From positions 1 through 64,000 of the forward strand of contig DASYRX010000061.1 of assembly GCA_036003845.1 (NCBI GenBank): a stretch of DNA of 64,000 bases, in the 5' to 3' direction. Positions 42,688 to 51,643 of the stretch are shown here, piece by piece. The stretch's first letter is position 1. The number at the start of each line of letters is the position of its first letter. A program made the translations under genes and the position numbers. The notes under the pieces are model-generated. The model was given only the letters and a program-made list of their open reading frames with translations. It was not told the DNA's origin and did no database searches. The stretch comes from DASYRX01 sp036003845 (GTDB lineage Bacteria; Gemmatimonadota; Gemmatimonadetes; Gemmatimonadales; Gemmatimonadaceae).

Positions 42688-43476
42688 CTAACGATCTCGC
42701 CGGTAGCGTCCCGTGATGAGTCGCATGAGCCACTTGGGGGCGTAGCGCGCCACGAGCACGATCCAAAGGTAGCGTCGACCCGGAATCACGACGGTCGGGC
42801 GCTTCGCTCGCATCGCGCTCAATGACTGAGCGACGACCCGGTCGGCCGTCATCCAGAGCCATGCCGGCATGCGTCCTTTGTCCACCTTGGCGCGCGCGTG
42901 CAGCTCCGTGTGCGTGAAGCCGGGGCAGAGGGCCTGCACGTAGATCCCATGACGCGCCGTCTCCAACGCGAGGCCCTCGGCGAACGTGCGATCGTACGCC
43001 TTGGTCGCGCAGTAGTTCACGTTACCCGGGCTCTTTAGGTACGACGCGACGGACGACACGATGATCACGCTGCCGGCCTTCCGCTCGAGCATGCCTGGCA
43101 GCGCAGATTGCGTGAGGCGGTGAACGGCCAGCACGTGCAGCCGGACCATCGCATCCTGCATATCGTGCGACATCACGCCGACGCGGCCGGCGTGGCCGAA
43201 CCCGGCGTTGTTCACGAGCACATCGACCGGATGCGCCGCGATGTACTCCACGACGCGTGACGTGTCGCCATCGCTGGATAGGTCGGCTGGAAACACGGTC
43301 ACAGCGACGCCACGCGACGCCTCCAGCTCGTTTGCAAGCTCCGTGAGTCGCGCTCTGTCGCGCGCGACAAGCGTGAGATCGTAGCCGAGCGCGGCGAGTT
43401 GCAGTGCGAACTCGCGTCCGATGCCGGCTGTTGCGCCGGTTACGAGCGCGTGCGGCTGCAGGTGGCGTGTCACCAT
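42688..43476 (-). CDS. Short-chain dehydrogenase/reductase (DltE-like)
   Basis: The product has 262 residues: cofactor loop ALVTGATAGIGREFA, LVNNAGFGHAG, catalytic Ser in IIVSSVASY, YCATK as Y-x-x-x-K, and LCPGFTHTE. The tail PTVVIPGRRYLWIVLVARYAPKWLMRLI is hydrophobic and basic, suggesting membrane association, as in the DltE-like SDR group. Substrate unknown. It is convergent with the LpxR-like gene (3 bases apart) and divergent from etfB. Confidence 0.88.
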   Translation of the reverse strand: MVTRHLQPHALVTGATAGIGREFALQLAALGYDLTLVARDRARLTELANELEASRGVAVTVFPADLSSDGDTSRVVEYIAAHPVDVLVNNAGFGHAGRVGVMSHDMQDAMVRLHVLAVHRLTQSALPGMLERKAGSVIIVSSVASYLKSPGNVNYCATKAYDRTFAEGLALETARHGIYVQALCPGFTHTELHARAKVDKGRMPAWLWMTADRVVAQSLSAMRAKRPTVVIPGRRYLWIVLVARYAPKWLMRLITGRYRRDR

Positions 43477-43551
43477 GAGAGCATGGTCATGAAAAGCGGG
43501 CGCAAGATGCCTCGTTCGCGTGGCAGCGCAACGTCTGCGCGGCTACTTTGA

Positions 43552-43567
43552 TGTGAACTTTTTCACA
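43552..43567. promoter_or_regulatory. CRP/FNR-type binding site upstream of etfBA
   Basis: TGTGAACTTTTTCACA is an exact TGTGA-N6-TCACA palindrome, the CRP consensus form. It lies 16 bases before the etfB GTG and 75 bases before the divergent SDR gene. Its nearness to etfB would suit repression there or activation of the SDR gene. No CRP-family gene lies in the window. Confidence 0.55.
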
Positions 43568-43583
43568 AGGCGGATTCGCTCGA

Positions 43584-44336
43584 GTGAAGATCGCTGTCTG
43601 CATCAAGCGCGTGCCGGAAATGGATGTGAAGTTCCGTATCGCGGCATCGGGGAAGGCTGTCGACGAGATGGGACTCAAGTGGGACATGAGCGACTTCGAT
43701 GGGTATGCCGTCGAGGCAGCGCTCCAAATGGTCGAGAAGCTCGGAACCGGCGAGGTCGTCGTCGTTTCGCTTGGACCGGATGCGACACAAGAAGTGTTGC
43801 GCAAGGCGCTATCGATGGGTGCGACTCGCGCCGTGCATCTCAAGAGCGACCAGGTGCCTTTTGACTCCGCGGCGATCGCAACGGCGCTGGCGGCCGAGCT
43901 CAAAGACGGCGGCTACGACCTGATCATGTTCGGGAAGATGGCGATCGACTCGGCGTCCGGCGCAACTGGAGTCATGGTCGGGGAGACTCTCGGCCTTCCG
44001 ACCGTGCACGGTTGCTCGAAGCTTGAAATCGCGACCGGGAGGGGTTCCGCGAGGCGCGAGCTCGAGGGCGGCGCCGAAGAGGTCACGTTTCCGCTCCCAG
44101 CGGTCGTGACGATCGATGAAGGGATCGCGCGGCCGCGTTATCCATCGCTCAAAGGGATCATGGCGGCGAAGAAGAAGCCGATGGATACCAAGCCCGCGCA
44201 GTTAGGCACAGTGCGTGTGACTGTCGACGCGATGGCGCTTCCGCCGGAGCGAGCGGCGGGCCGCATCGTCGGCGAAGGGGCGGCGGCGGTGCCCGAGCTC
44301 GTGCGGCTGCTGCAGACGGAAGCCAAGGTCGTCTGA
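43584..44336 (+). CDS. etfB: Electron transfer flavoprotein subunit beta
   Basis: The product has 250 residues. It starts MKIAVCIKRVPEMD, has VVVVSLGPD, FGKMAIDSASGATGVMVGE and the ETF-beta loop VTIDEGIARPRYPSLKGIMAAKKKP, the region that docks to dehydrogenases. With EtfA it accepts electrons from acyl-CoA dehydrogenases such as the nearby gcdH product. The start codon is GTG. The stop shares one base with the etfA start (TGATG). Confidence 0.95.
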   Translation: MKIAVCIKRVPEMDVKFRIAASGKAVDEMGLKWDMSDFDGYAVEAALQMVEKLGTGEVVVVSLGPDATQEVLRKALSMGATRAVHLKSDQVPFDSAAIATALAAELKDGGYDLIMFGKMAIDSASGATGVMVGETLGLPTVHGCSKLEIATGRGSARRELEGGAEEVTFPLPAVVTIDEGIARPRYPSLKGIMAAKKKPMDTKPAQLGTVRVTVDAMALPPERAAGRIVGEGAAAVPELVRLLQTEAKVV

Positions 44337-45325
44337 TGCCTAACGTTCTGACGTACGCCGAGGTGCGCGGAGGCGATCTGCGCAAGATCTCACTCGAGTC
44401 CGTAAGCACCGCGCGCGCGTTAGCCGACGCTTACGGCGGTGAGGTGCACGTTGTCTTGACCGGCGGCCCGGGCGTGGGCTCGCACACTGGCACGTTAGGC
44501 GAACATGGCGCCGATGCGGTCTTCGTTACCGAGCACGAGGCGCTGGCGCAGTACAACCCTGAAGCGTTGAGCGCTCTTGTCGCCGACCGCGCACGAAACG
44601 CGTACGCCGCGGTACTCATCGGCGCATCGGCTCGAGGGAAAGATCTGGCGCCACGAGTGGCGGCGAAGCTCGGAGCCGCCATCCTGAGCGACGTCACGTC
44701 GCTCAGGCTTGACGGCGACGCCCTGGTCGCGACGCATCCTGTGTACACGGGGAAGGTTTTGGCGACGCTTCGCCTAACGGCTGGCGACGCTGCTGCCGTG
44801 GTTTCACTCCGGCCCGGCGCGTTCTCGGCAACACCGGCGCCGCGCACTGCGCGCGTTGAAGGCGTCCCCCCGTCTGGCGATCCGACCGCTGTGCGCGTGC
44901 AGGTCAAGGAGACGACAACTGCCGACAGCCGCAAGCTCGATCTCGCCGAAGCCCCCGTGATCGTGTCAGGCGGTCGCGGCCTCAAGGCAGCCGAAAACTT
45001 CAAGCTCGTCGAAGATTTGGCGGCGGCATTCGGCAACGCCGCAGTCGGTGCGACGCGCGCCGTAACCGATGATGGCTGGCGTCCGCACAGCGATCAGATC
45101 GGGCAGACGGGGCGTCAGGTGAGTCCTGAGCTTTATGTCGCCGTTGGCATCTCAGGAGCCATACAGCACATCGCGGGGATGCGCGCGTCGCGCTGTATCG
45201 TGGCGATCAACAAAGACGCCGAGGCGCCGATTTTCAAAGTGGCGGACTATGGAATTGTTGGCGATGTGTTCGAGGTGGTCCCAGCGCTGACCGCAGCTAT
45301 TCGAGAGCTGCGCGCAAGACCGTAA
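44336..45325 (+). CDS. etfA: Electron transfer flavoprotein subunit alpha
   Basis: The product has 329 residues. The FAD domain in the C-terminal third shows IVSGGRGLKAAENF, IGQTGRQVSPELYVAVGISGAIQH and INKDAEAPIFKVADYGIVGD, all canonical. It forms the FAD-bearing heterodimer with EtfB. Its second codon onwards (CCT AAC G) contains a CGTTAGG-word copy. Downstream lies a 112-base inverted-repeat element, then the EtfD-like gene. Confidence 0.96.
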   Translation: MPNVLTYAEVRGGDLRKISLESVSTARALADAYGGEVHVVLTGGPGVGSHTGTLGEHGADAVFVTEHEALAQYNPEALSALVADRARNAYAAVLIGASARGKDLAPRVAAKLGAAILSDVTSLRLDGDALVATHPVYTGKVLATLRLTAGDAAAVVSLRPGAFSATPAPRTARVEGVPPSGDPTAVRVQVKETTTADSRKLDLAEAPVIVSGGRGLKAAENFKLVEDLAAAFGNAAVGATRAVTDDGWRPHSDQIGQTGRQVSPELYVAVGISGAIQHIAGMRASRCIVAINKDAEAPIFKVADYGIVGDVFEVVPALTAAIRELRARP

Positions 45326-45330
45326 CTGCT

Positions 45331-45442
45331 TTCACCGCGGACACACGCGAACGCTGCTCGGACTAGCGCGGATATTGAGCTTGAATCAACCACAGAAGCG
45401 TCCGCGTCCATCCGTGCTTTGTCTGCGTTAGTCCGCGGTGAA
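45331..45442. mobile_element. 112-base MITE/REP-like element with 12-base terminal inverted repeats
   Basis: The ends TTCACCGCGGAC (45331-45342) and GTCCGCGGTGAA (45431-45442) are perfect inverted repeats. The interior is full of related GCGGA/TCCGCG words, such as AGCGCGGA and GCGTCCGCGTCC. It carries no gene and lies between etfA and the EtfD-like gene. A non-autonomous mobile or REP-like repeat is inferred; only one copy is in the window. Confidence 0.6.
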
Positions 45443-45481
45443 GCTTTTCAGGTCATTGCGCATTGAGCTACGCTTACTAGC

Positions 45482-47512
45482 ATGACCTTGAGTCAGGGTG
45501 TTTTTGCCGGATGCCTCGCGCTCGGCGCCGCGTTTTTCTCCTACAACGCGCAGCGCCTCGTTAGGTACCTCCGCATTGCCGGAGGTTCGGCCGGGTCGCG
45601 GCTGAACGACATCCCGCGGCGGCTCTGGAACCTGCTGACAATCGGCTTTGCCCAGACCAAGATCCTGCGCGATCCGGTTGCGGGGCCGCTGCACGCCCTG
45701 GTCTTCTGGGGATTCCTTGTCCTTCAGGTCGGCGCCATCGAGATCCTGGTGCAGGGCGTCGTTCGCGGGTTCTCGTACGGCAACTTTGTCCCCGCGCCGC
45801 TGCATTGGGTCTTCCTGCTTTCGCAGGAGCTGACAGCGGGGGCCGTGCTGGTCGCTGTCGCCGCGCTGCTGTATCGGCGCATCCTCGTTAGGCCCAAGCG
45901 CCTGCAGGGGGACCAGGTGCACAGCGGCGACGCCATTCTCATTCTCGCCATGATCGCGGCGCTCATGATCACGCTCATGCTCGTGAGCGCGACCCAACGC
46001 GTGATCAATAGCGAGCGTCCGGTGGCGGTGCAGCCGGTCTCCTCTCCCATTGCCGCCGTCATCGTGGCGCTCGGCACACCGCCTAACGTCGTGGAGGCCA
46101 TTCTCGCGGCGAGCTGGTGGACGCACGCGCTGTTGATTCTCGTCTTTCTCAACTACCTGCCGTACTCAAAGCACCTGCACGTAATCGTCTCGCTTCCCAA
46201 CACGTTCCTGTCCAACACGAGCGGGCCGGGTCGCGTTGGCGTCATGCCGCTGATGGACCTCGAAGCCGAAACCGAGCACTTCGGCGCCTCGGACGTCGAT
46301 CAGCTGACGTGGAAGAACCTGCTCGACGGTTACACGTGCACCGAGTGTGGCCGCTGCACGTCAGTGTGTCCGGCGAACATCACCGGGAAGCCGCTGTCGC
46401 CGCGCAAGATCGTCATCGATACGCGGCGGCGAACGATGGAGCTGGCGCCGCACCTCGTGAGCGGTGGGGCGCCTAACGGCGACCTGCGTGAGCATCGCTT
46501 GCTCGATAATTTCATCACCGAAGACGAGCTGTGGGCCTGCACGTCGTGTCGTGCGTGCGTTTACGAGTGCCCCGTATCGATCGATCAGCTCGAGGTCATC
46601 AACGAGCTGCGACGCCATCTCGTCCTCAGCGAGTCGCGCTTCCCCGAGGAAGTGCAGCCGGCCTTTGAAGCGCTCGAGCGCAACGGCGCGCCGTGGGCCT
46701 TCCCCCCGTCGAGCCGCGCTGACTGGGCGGCCGGCCTCGACATTCCGACGATGGCCGAGCTGTCGGCACGCGGTGAGACACCGGAAGTATTGTACTGGGT
46801 CGGCTGCATGGGCTCCTTCGACGAGCGAGCCAAGAAAACGACCGTCGCCGTCGCGCGCATACTCAGGGCTGCCGGTGTGCGCTTCGCCATACTAGGACAG
46901 GAGGAGAGCTGCAACGGCGATCCCGCGCGCCGCATGGGGAACGAATATCTCTACCAGATGCTCGCCAAGCAGAACATCGAGACGCTGGATCGCTACAATG
47001 TGAAAGCGATCATCACCAACTGCCCGCACTGCTTCCACCAGATCGGCAACGAATACGAATCGTTAGGTGGGCACTACGAGGTGGTGCATCACTCGACGTA
47101 CATCGCCGCGCTGCTGCAGGAAGGCCGTATTCCGCTCAGCGGAGCGGCGGGCGCAGCGCAACGTATTGTCTACCACGATGCCTGCTACCTGGGCCGCTAC
47201 AACGGTGTGTACGACGCGCCGCGCGACGTGATCCGTCAGGCGTTGCCCGTGATCGACGTCGTCGAGGCGAAGCGCAGCAAGGATCGCTCGCTGTGCTGCG
47301 GCGCCGGCGGCGGCCGAATGTGGATGGAAGAGCGCATCGGCAAGCGCATCAACGTCGAGCGCAAAGAGGAGCTGGCCGCCACTGGCGCGGACACCGTCGC
47401 CGTGGCCTGCCCCTTCTGCATGACCATGCTTGGCGATGCAGGAAGAGGCAGCGAGGGATACGTGCCCGTTGTCGACATCGCCGAGCTTGTCGCCAGCCGC
47501 CTGAAAGCCTAA
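45482..47512 (+). CDS. EtfD-type membrane Fe-S oxidoreductase (ETF:quinone route)
   Basis: The product has 676 residues. About six N-terminal helices form a NarI-like haem b domain (ALVFWGFLVLQVGAIEIL and others). Two 4Fe-4S motifs follow, CTECGRCTSVCP and CTSCRACVYECP, then two CCG domains (EESCNGDPARRMGN...NCPHC; DRSLCCGAGGGRMW). This arrangement is the EtfD/EMO family that passes electrons from ETF to menaquinone. Position just after etfBA agrees. The TAA stop is inside a CCTAACG copy. Confidence 0.9.
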   Translation: MTLSQGVFAGCLALGAAFFSYNAQRLVRYLRIAGGSAGSRLNDIPRRLWNLLTIGFAQTKILRDPVAGPLHALVFWGFLVLQVGAIEILVQGVVRGFSYGNFVPAPLHWVFLLSQELTAGAVLVAVAALLYRRILVRPKRLQGDQVHSGDAILILAMIAALMITLMLVSATQRVINSERPVAVQPVSSPIAAVIVALGTPPNVVEAILAASWWTHALLILVFLNYLPYSKHLHVIVSLPNTFLSNTSGPGRVGVMPLMDLEAETEHFGASDVDQLTWKNLLDGYTCTECGRCTSVCPANITGKPLSPRKIVIDTRRRTMELAPHLVSGGAPNGDLREHRLLDNFITEDELWACTSCRACVYECPVSIDQLEVINELRRHLVLSESRFPEEVQPAFEALERNGAPWAFPPSSRADWAAGLDIPTMAELSARGETPEVLYWVGCMGSFDERAKKTTVAVARILRAAGVRFAILGQEESCNGDPARRMGNEYLYQMLAKQNIETLDRYNVKAIITNCPHCFHQIGNEYESLGGHYEVVHHSTYIAALLQEGRIPLSGAAGAAQRIVYHDACYLGRYNGVYDAPRDVIRQALPVIDVVEAKRSKDRSLCCGAGGGRMWMEERIGKRINVERKEELAATGADTVAVACPFCMTMLGDAGRGSEGYVPVVDIAELVASRLKA

Positions 47513-47632
47513 CGAGTGCGCTGCCAAAGGCTATGAGCTTCCTTCGCATAGACGAGGCGATTCCGTTCTATCCGAATCTCCGCGTGATCCGAATGGCTCT
47601 TGCTCTTGACGCTGTTACTCCAGCGCCTAACG

Positions 47633-50098
47633 CTACTCCGCGCGCATGACGTCAGCTGGATCGAGCGACGACGTGCGCCTGGCCGGAATCCAACTCGCGA
47701 GCGCGGCCACCGCAACGAGCAGCAACGATGCGCCGGCGAGCGTGACCGGATCCGTCGGCGCAACGCCATAGAGCAAGGTTCTTAGCGTTCGCGCCACGAA
47801 GAAGAACAAGACCAGTCCAGCGCCGATTCCAAATGTCGTGAGCAGGACCCCCTGGCTCGTGAGCATGCCGATAATGGACCTCGGTGACGCGCCGAGGGCG
47901 ATGCGAACGCCGAGCTCGCGGGTGCGCAGGGCCACGACGTACGCCATTACGCCATAGAGTCCGATCGCACCGAGAAGCAATGTGACGACAGCAGCGACGC
48001 CGAGCAGCATGATTGTGAAGGAGAGTTGGGCGATGGACGCAGCAAAGACGCCCCGCATCGGCCTAACGTCGAACAAGGGCAACGTCGGATCCAGTTCCTT
48101 GACAGTGCGTTGCACGGCCGTAGTAATCGTGACCGGATCGCCGACGGTGCGCACGACGAGAGCCATGGTATTGTGCGACTGTGAGTTGAATTCCGTCGAC
48201 CCAGGTGTTTCCGGGTAGTACACAGTGCCAGATGGTGGCGCCGCAAGTGAGGTATCGCGCGTATTACCGACCACGCCGACGATTGTGTACCAGCGCCCGT
48301 TAGGCAGATCAGTGAAGCGCTTGCCGATCGCATTCTGCCCTGTCGAATCCTTCCAGAACTGGAGGGCAGTGGCCTGACTGATGATCGCTTCGTCCGCACG
48401 TTGCATGTCAAGTCTGTGGAACGTGCGTCCAGCTAGGAGTGGGATCTCCATCGCTTTGAAGTAGTTGCCGTCCGTGGTCGTAAAGATCTGGAGCGGCGGA
48501 ATCTTGTTGATATAGGACTTATCTCCCTCGGGATAGAAGGGATTCTGGTTCATCCCGGTGATCAGGAGAGGCAAGCGGGACGCGACGCCAACTGTCTGAA
48601 CTCCTGGAAGCGCGGCGGTGCGATCGAGAAGCTGTGTATAGAAACGGCTAACGACCGTGTCGTTAGGGTAGCGCGCCGATGGAAGGGAGACCCAGAACGT
48701 GGCGACGTTCTGTGGATTGAAGCCAGGCCGCACGGCGTTGAGCTGCAGGAATGTGCGAATCAAGAGTCCCGAACCGCCAAGCGCGACGAGCGCCAGCGCG
48801 ATCTGCGCTGCCACCAGAGCGCCGCGTACGCGCTGTTGCATTCGGCTGGCGGTGCCACCTCGACCACCTTCGCGCAGCGCACTCAAAAGGTGAATGCGGC
48901 CAATCCTCAGCGCGGGAATCACGCTGCAGGCCAGAGCGACGATTGCGCAGATGGCGACTGCGAAGCCGATTGTTAGCGAGTCGATACGAACTTCGGCGAG
49001 CCGTGGGATACCTGCAGGCGCCGAGCGCACGAGTAAGCGGATCGCCAGGGCGGCGATTCCAGTGGCGATTATCCCGGCGATTGCCGTGACCAGCGCAGAC
49101 TCCGCAAGAAAATGTGCGAGTACGCGTCCACGCCCTGCACCGATGGCTTCACGAACGGCAAGCTCACGTTGCCGAGCATCAGCCCGAACCAGCATCAAGT
49201 TGGTCACGTTCGCGCATGCAACGAGCAAAACGAGAATCGCGGCTGCGGCCACGACCCACAGCGTCCGCGAAATCCCTCCCGTCACGTCTTGCTTGAGTGG
49301 CACGAGCACGGGAATCGGCCGCGCTTGATCGATCAGCATCTTAGACGGGACGCCGGGCGCCATGTTCGGGAAGAGATCGACGATCCGCGGCAGCACGGAT
49401 GTGAAATCCTGTCGCGCCGCGGAGAGGCTCATGCCAGGCTTGAGGCGCGCAATACCTTCGTAGTTGAAGCCGCCCGGGAACTGCGCATTGGGGTCGAGCT
49501 GCAACGGAATCCAGAGCTGCGTGCCGGCGTTCGGAAAGCGAAAGCGCTTGGGCATCACCGCGACGATCTCACGCGAGCGGCCGCCGATCTCGAGGGTGCG
49601 TCCGAGAACTTGCGGATCCGCTCCGAATCGCGAGCGCCACATGCCTTCACTGATGAGCACGACCGAAGGTCCGTTAGGCAAGTCCTCGGCCTCAGTGAAG
49701 CCTCTGCCTAACAACGGTGACACTGCGAGCACGGGGATCATGCTTTCGGTGATCCAGGCTGCGTACACGCGCTCGGGATCCGTAGCCCCGCGCGGGTCGG
49801 AGAGGTTCACGGAACCCTCTTGGTAGAGCCCGATGTTCGCGATCGAGCGCGCGAGTTTCTTGTACGTGAAGTACGTCCCACTAGTCTGATTGCCGTTCAC
49901 AATGTTGACGCCGGGCAGGTCATGCCTCGCGGCCACGAGTTGATCAGAGTTCTCGTAAGGCAACGGCTGCAGCAGGACCGTGTTGATGAGGGCGAACATC
50001 GCGACTGAGGCCGCGATACCGATGACGAGGGTCATCGACGCCGTGATCGTGAAGGCGGGGCTGCGGCGAAGCGATCGCCAAGCTGGCTTGAAGAACAT
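47633..50098 (-). CDS. ADOP-type MacB/FtsX permease, without prefix domain
   Basis: The product has 821 residues: PAWRSLRRSPAFTITASMTLVIGIAAS in short basic-helix form at the start, LVRADARQRELAVREAIGAGRGR mid-protein and LRTRELGVRIALGASPRS near the end, the duplicated MacB/FtsX scheme. No PadR regulator or ATPase gene is adjacent. About 46% of its length is periplasmic by eye. Transported compound unknown; a relative of the two other permeases in this window. Confidence 0.88.
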   Translation of the reverse strand: MFFKPAWRSLRRSPAFTITASMTLVIGIAASVAMFALINTVLLQPLPYENSDQLVAARHDLPGVNIVNGNQTSGTYFTYKKLARSIANIGLYQEGSVNLSDPRGATDPERVYAAWITESMIPVLAVSPLLGRGFTEAEDLPNGPSVVLISEGMWRSRFGADPQVLGRTLEIGGRSREIVAVMPKRFRFPNAGTQLWIPLQLDPNAQFPGGFNYEGIARLKPGMSLSAARQDFTSVLPRIVDLFPNMAPGVPSKMLIDQARPIPVLVPLKQDVTGGISRTLWVVAAAAILVLLVACANVTNLMLVRADARQRELAVREAIGAGRGRVLAHFLAESALVTAIAGIIATGIAALAIRLLVRSAPAGIPRLAEVRIDSLTIGFAVAICAIVALACSVIPALRIGRIHLLSALREGGRGGTASRMQQRVRGALVAAQIALALVALGGSGLLIRTFLQLNAVRPGFNPQNVATFWVSLPSARYPNDTVVSRFYTQLLDRTAALPGVQTVGVASRLPLLITGMNQNPFYPEGDKSYINKIPPLQIFTTTDGNYFKAMEIPLLAGRTFHRLDMQRADEAIISQATALQFWKDSTGQNAIGKRFTDLPNGRWYTIVGVVGNTRDTSLAAPPSGTVYYPETPGSTEFNSQSHNTMALVVRTVGDPVTITTAVQRTVKELDPTLPLFDVRPMRGVFAASIAQLSFTIMLLGVAAVVTLLLGAIGLYGVMAYVVALRTRELGVRIALGASPRSIIGMLTSQGVLLTTFGIGAGLVLFFFVARTLRTLLYGVAPTDPVTLAGASLLLVAVAALASWIPARRTSSLDPADVMRAE

Positions 50099-50332
50099 CG
50101 CTGTTGATCCAGGGCGCAGGTTAAAGACGGCAGAAAGCAGCGCCTACGGGACATCGACGCCTTCGGTTTTGGATTAGACGCTCAAACTCGCGGCGAAAAT
50201 GGAGTCTGACCCCATTCGCGAAACAGATCTCTACTCAGAAATCCATGAATCTGGCCATTACAAGGGCGCGATCGGCCAAATTTGCGACCACGATAGCAAC
50301 TGTCTAGCGCCAGTATAGCGTCACTAAAATTC

Positions 50333-51583
50333 TCATAAAGCGAACTGCTCGGAAAGCTGCGCCTCATCGCCAAGCGGAATGGCGTTCAGGACCTCTCCTG
50401 CTGCCGCTGAGGGCCTTTCCTCAGGCACGACGAGTAAGGCGTTGGCTTTGGCCATCGAGGTCAGGATGGCGGACCCTTGGGGTCCCGTCAGCCTGACGCC
50501 GAGTCGGCCGTCTTCGCGCACACGCAACACGGCACGAAGAAAATGAGTCAGCCGAGCCTGGATGCTGATCGCTTCGTCGAGCACCGCCGGAACGGGGCGT
50601 CGGAAAAGCCGGCGAGCGCCGAGCATTTTGCGGATGGCGGGTCGCACGAAGAGCTCGAACGTCACCATTGCCGAAACGGGATTGCCCGGAAGGCCGATCC
50701 ACGGCACGCCGCGCACGATTCCGAAGCCGAGCGGCGCGCCGGGGCGCATGCGCACGCGCCAGAACTTGAGCTCGGCGCCTAACGAGGCGAGCACCTGGCG
50801 CACATAGTCGTACTCTCCCACGCTGGCGCCCGCCGAGGTGATGATGAGGTCCGATTCGAGCGCGGCTTCCACCCGCTCGCGCAGCGCAGATGGATCGTCC
50901 GGCGCGACGCCACGGTCCTCGGGCTCGCCTCCAGCGGAGCGCACCAACGCCGTGAGCGTGTAGCTGTTACTCGTCACGATCTTGCGACCGGCGAGCACCT
51001 CGTCGAAGCGGTCGAGATCGACCAACTCGTCGCCAGAGCTGATGAGCGCCACGCGCGGACGCCTGTACGCGTCGACGCTCCCCATACCCATCGAGGCAAG
51101 CACGCCGAGCTGCGCGGCGCCTAACGAATCACCGGCGGAGAGCACGACGTCGCCCTTGTCGTAGTCCTCGCCGCGCGCACGGATGTTCTTGAGTGCATCA
51201 CGCGCATTGCGAATCTCGACTGCGTCGACGCCAGCGTCGGTGTCTTCCACGCGCACAACGGTGTCGGCGCCGTCAGGGAGCGGCGCGCCAGTCATTATCC
51301 GCGTCGCTTCGCCGCTGGCGATCGCTCGGCTGGGAAAGCCGCCAGCCGGTACGGTCTCGACCACTGGGAGCCTAACGGGAGTCTCGGTAGTTGCTCTGGC
51401 AATGTCGCTCGCGAGCACGGCATAACCGTCCATCGCCGAGTTACGCCAGGGTGGCATGGCGAGCGGCGCGACAGCGTCGCGCGCCAGGACGCGTCCCATG
51501 GCGTCCAGCAGCCGGACGCGTTCCTCCGGCAGCCGGTGGATGTCGGCCAGAATCCGTGCGCTCGCCTCGGGCACGCTGTGCAT
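50333..51583 (-). CDS. moeA: Molybdopterin molybdotransferase MoeA
   Basis: The product has 416 residues. PPWRNSAMDGYAV, the substrate site RIMTGAPLPDGADTVVRVED, the MPT-binding-like domain RVALISSGDELV, TSAGASVGEYDYV and GLPGNPVSAMVTFE are all present in order. It inserts molybdate into adenylylated molybdopterin. It is the last gene of the eight-gene - strand operon, separated from dacB by a 60-base gap filled by a perfect inverted repeat. Confidence 0.95.
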   Translation of the reverse strand: MHSVPEASARILADIHRLPEERVRLLDAMGRVLARDAVAPLAMPPWRNSAMDGYAVLASDIARATTETPVRLPVVETVPAGGFPSRAIASGEATRIMTGAPLPDGADTVVRVEDTDAGVDAVEIRNARDALKNIRARGEDYDKGDVVLSAGDSLGAAQLGVLASMGMGSVDAYRRPRVALISSGDELVDLDRFDEVLAGRKIVTSNSYTLTALVRSAGGEPEDRGVAPDDPSALRERVEAALESDLIITSAGASVGEYDYVRQVLASLGAELKFWRVRMRPGAPLGFGIVRGVPWIGLPGNPVSAMVTFELFVRPAIRKMLGARRLFRRPVPAVLDEAISIQARLTHFLRAVLRVREDGRLGVRLTGPQGSAILTSMAKANALLVVPEERPSAAAGEVLNAIPLGDEAQLSEQFAL

Positions 51584-51586
51584 CAG

Positions 51587-51643
51587 TCCCGTTCCAACCT
51601 TCGATGCCGTGTCATAGAAGCTCCCTGGGAGGTTGGAACGGGA
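51587..51643 (-). promoter_or_regulatory. 14-base perfect inverted repeat in front of moeA
   Basis: TCCCGTTCCAACCT and AGGTTGGAACGGGA are perfectly complementary with a 29-base spacer. The hairpin begins next to the dacB stop and ends 3 bases before the moeA start, so the moeA ribosome-binding region lies within the stem. A translational switch, operator or mRNA-processing site is inferred. Confidence 0.65.

Noticed and set aside
50182..50332. A small - strand gene downstream of moeA
   Set aside because: The frame has no recognisable features, overlaps the moeA end and contains the GTCTGACCCC repeat in translation.
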